DNA from: Ashinkailepas kermadecensis
Lineage: Eukaryota; Arthropoda; Thecostraca; Neolepadidae
Assembly (NCBI GenBank): GCA_034440615.1
Contig: JAOTOM010005102.1
Span: 528,501 to 592,500, forward strand
DNA length: 64,000 nucleotides
Reading direction: 5' to 3'
Shown here: positions 63,135-64,000 of the stretch, in pieces
How the letters are laid out: each line of letters begins with the position of its first letter
Numbering within the stretch: position 1 is the first letter of the stretch
Program-made: the position numbers and the translations under genes
Notes under the pieces: generated by a model
Database searches by the model: none
The model's input: only the letters and a program-made list of their open reading frames with translations
Told to the model about the DNA's origin: nothing

Positions 63135-64000
63135 GGTTCTTGGGGGTCCCACGACCTGTCAAGGGGGGCAACTGTCCCTTTGCCCGGGTGAAAGGGGATA
63201 GTGTCTCCTGGAGGATGAAAACCGATAAACATTCCACCACGTTATGCACCTTGTCTGTTTTACAAAGGCATCTAGCTTCGTCTGTCTTCATTTTAGCAAC
63301 ATTGAAGAAAATACCACAACTGAATATCGAGCTCTCGCCACTCATGTCATGCGGCCTGGCTCGCGTCGCCCCGCCCCTCTGTGGTGTGCGTGAATGTCTA
63401 GGTCATGTTTTGTTTTTGTAAAACCACGGCTAATAGACCCAATTGCTGGCTTTGTACCGTACATTTTTTACAGAAACATTTCACATTTGAGCCTTCCTCG
63501 TTGCTTTGACCTCAGTATAAGTGCTGCAAATTTGCTATCATTTTTTCTTCTTGATGAAATGCACCGTTCTAAGTAAAACATCACTTCCGCTACCGGAACT
63601 ATACGAAGGTTTTTGATTGCATTCTCCATTGAATCTCCCTTTGCCTATGTGGGATTTTTCACTCCACTAGGTGTGATTTCACGGCACTAGGTGGGACGCA
63701 TCCCACCTAGTTAACATGTTGGAGGAGGCCCTGGCGCAAAGTCCACCGACATCATGCCTATCGCCATACACACGGTTTACGGCTTTGTCGCTGCCGCACT
63801 GCATTCGACCGATTATCGCACTGTACGGGCCGGCCCGGCCTTATCCACCCACTGCTCATCGCCCCACCCCTCAGAGACACATGGCCTTCCGAACGCCCGC
63901 GGCGAAAGGCACACTGCCAACGCCGGGTCTCGATGTCTGGCGGCACGGAGACAGGCCGGGTCACAGTTCCAGCACCAACAGCCGGAACTGGCCGGGTCAC
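63135..64000. other. Non-coding stretch at the right edge
   Basis: CACTAGGTG(T/G)GA-type short repeat at 63665-63710. From 63720 the sequence becomes CpG-rich, with a GCCGGGTCAC unit repeated at the very end. An open minus-strand frame there has no recognisable motif. Confidence 0.4.

Overview
The window reads as a repeat-rich invertebrate animal genome. It holds multi-exon genes with GT/AG introns, two tRNA-derived SINEs, a BEL/Pao LTR retrotransposon, a CR1-like LINE and several DNA transposons. Scattered GGTTAGG-type motifs, and a three-exon transposase-like gene of a type I associate with arthropods, lean towards an arthropod. Intronic minisatellites that contain splice sites are, from memory, best described in amphioxus, so the phylum is not settled.

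Two host genes can be read. (1) On the minus strand at 218-2816, four consecutive phase-0 exons encode a coiled-coil protein that resembles the IP3-receptor-associated IRAG/LRMP (MRVI1/JAW1) family; the gene runs off the left edge, and its upstream exons were not found. (2) On the plus strand at 37341-57024, seven exons with fully compatible phases (1,2,1,0,0,0) encode about 315 residues of WDR86, a WD40 propeller protein. Its first exon gives an N-terminus with a myristoylation/palmitoylation-type motif. The 3' end was not found intact; one eroded candidate exon lies at 57608.

The remainder is mobile and repetitive DNA. 3.0-3.9 kb: 37-bp tandem array. 7-9.6 kb: dispersed degenerate repeats in both orientations. 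10.9 kb: SINE with a perfect 14-bp target duplication. 12.9-15.2 kb: three copies of a G-rich repeat. 16.75-24.82 kb: complete but frameshifted BEL/Pao element with 665-bp LTRs about 1% apart. 26.3-27.65 kb: satellite of about 275 bp. 32.05-36.66 kb: DNA transposon with inverted repeats of about 410 bp around a transposase-like gene. 40.3 kb: Harbinger-like MITE. 44.2-51.5 kb, inside WDR86 intron 2: a decayed LINE carrying a nested LINE and a nested TTAA-type DNA transposon. 60.9-63.1 kb: composite tandem array of about 43 bp.

The most unusual theme is that both host genes carry intronic minisatellites whose units are copies of the adjoining splice site. WDR86 intron 2 has about 15 tandem copies of its 5' splice site at one end and 13 extra copies of its 3' splice site at the other, both with a period of about 42 bp. 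The IRAG-like gene shows the same at one donor and one acceptor.
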